Shown: positions 63,964-64,000 of the stretch, piece by piece
Layout of the letters: every line of letters begins with the position of its first letter
Position numbering within the stretch: position 1 is the stretch's first letter
DNA from: Limimaricola sp. G21655-S1
GTDB taxonomy: Bacteria > Pseudomonadota > Alphaproteobacteria > Rhodobacterales > Rhodobacteraceae
Reading direction: 5' to 3'
NCBI RefSeq assembly: GCF_027213785.1
Contig: NZ_JAPWGO010000002.1
Span: 285,903 to 349,902, forward strand
Length of the DNA: 64,000 nt
Made by a program: the position numbers and the translations under genes
Notes under the pieces: model-generated
Told to the model about the DNA's origin: nothing
Databases searched by the model: none
The model's input: the letters and a program-made list of their open reading frames with translations, nothing else

Positions 63964-64000
63964 ATGACATCCTATCCGACCGACTCCGCCCCGGATTCCG
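63964..64000 (+). CDS. Start of an unidentified gene (cut by window end)
   Basis: An ATG at 63964 preceded by GGGAG at about ten bases opens a frame reading MTSYPTDSAPDS to the last base. Only twelve codons are visible, too few to identify. Divergent from the opp operon. Confidence 0.35.
   Translation, partial: MTSYPTDSAPDS

Noticed and set aside
63628-63967. Two overlapping plus-strand frames upstream of oppA
   Set aside because: They overlap in different phases, lack ribosome sites and read as random sequence across the probable promoter region.
1-64000. CRISPR arrays, insertion sequences, prophage or biosynthetic clusters
   Set aside because: No regularly spaced direct repeats, transposase, integrase, phage structural or large synthase genes were seen anywhere in the window.

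Overview
The window is a high-GC, densely packed stretch of chromosome from an alphaproteobacterium, most likely a member of the Rhodobacteraceae. The evidence is a GcrA cell-cycle regulator, paired MerR regulators upstream of a beta-oxidation cluster, a manganese-type SitABCD transporter with Fur-family (Mur-like) operators, many start/stop codon overlaps, and GTG/TTG starts. The assignment comes from recognising protein families by eye, not from a database search. I see no CRISPR array, rRNA operon, transposase or prophage. One tRNA gene, tRNA-Gly(TCC), is present.

Layout. 0.1-8.7 kb: ychF, a VOC protein, an isolated trpA, an FMN-dependent lactate dehydrogenase with a candidate operator, tRNA-Gly, an SOS-associated DNA-protein crosslink protein, a small SH3 lipoprotein, a periplasmic 5'-nucleotidase, a DUF952 protein and pyrD. 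8.7-11 kb: a MATE exporter with two hotdog thioesterases. 11-19.1 kb: a fatty acyl-CoA degradation cluster with two MerR regulators, acyl-CoA dehydrogenase, thiolase and a FadB/FadJ-type bifunctional enzyme, interspersed with a GST and two small unknowns. 19.3-21.6 kb: a membrane protein resembling an M48 peptidase without its zinc motif, and a SPOR-domain protein. 21.7-26.2 kb: a tightly overlapped nucleoside salvage operon, cdd-deoA-deoB-add-upp. 26.3-34.5 kb: central carbon and one-carbon genes (maeB, prpE, NAD kinase, glyA), an alpha/beta hydrolase and a candidate 27-residue membrane peptide.

At 34.6-35.5 kb lies the one compositionally foreign patch: an AT-rich orphan gene of unknown function between the hydrolase and lepA. 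35.6-43.1 kb: lepA, a lipoprotein, meaB, rpmB, hrpB, a Nudix hydrolase and a haloacid dehalogenase. 43.2-46.4 kb: an arginine operon, argD-GNAT-argF-GNAT. 46.6-49.6 kb: an ABC-2 exporter pair converging on a second, ATPase-less ABC-2 permease. 49.8-57.5 kb: gcrA, a GrpB-family protein, sitABCD, rimO and an HWE histidine kinase with a single-domain response regulator. 57.8-63.6 kb: an oppABCDF peptide importer on the minus strand. The window ends at the probable start of a divergent gene.

Most of the content is ordinary housekeeping and metabolism. The best structural observation is a recurrent intergenic element: an AT-rich leader (core TTCATCTTTCTTCAAATACG, or an ACTTTGTTC variant) followed by GC-rich hairpins. 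Two copies show compensatory base changes in the stems. I did not find a convincing large new system. The AT-rich orphan locus, the zinc-less M48-like protein and the GNATs embedded in the arg operon are the most useful leads.
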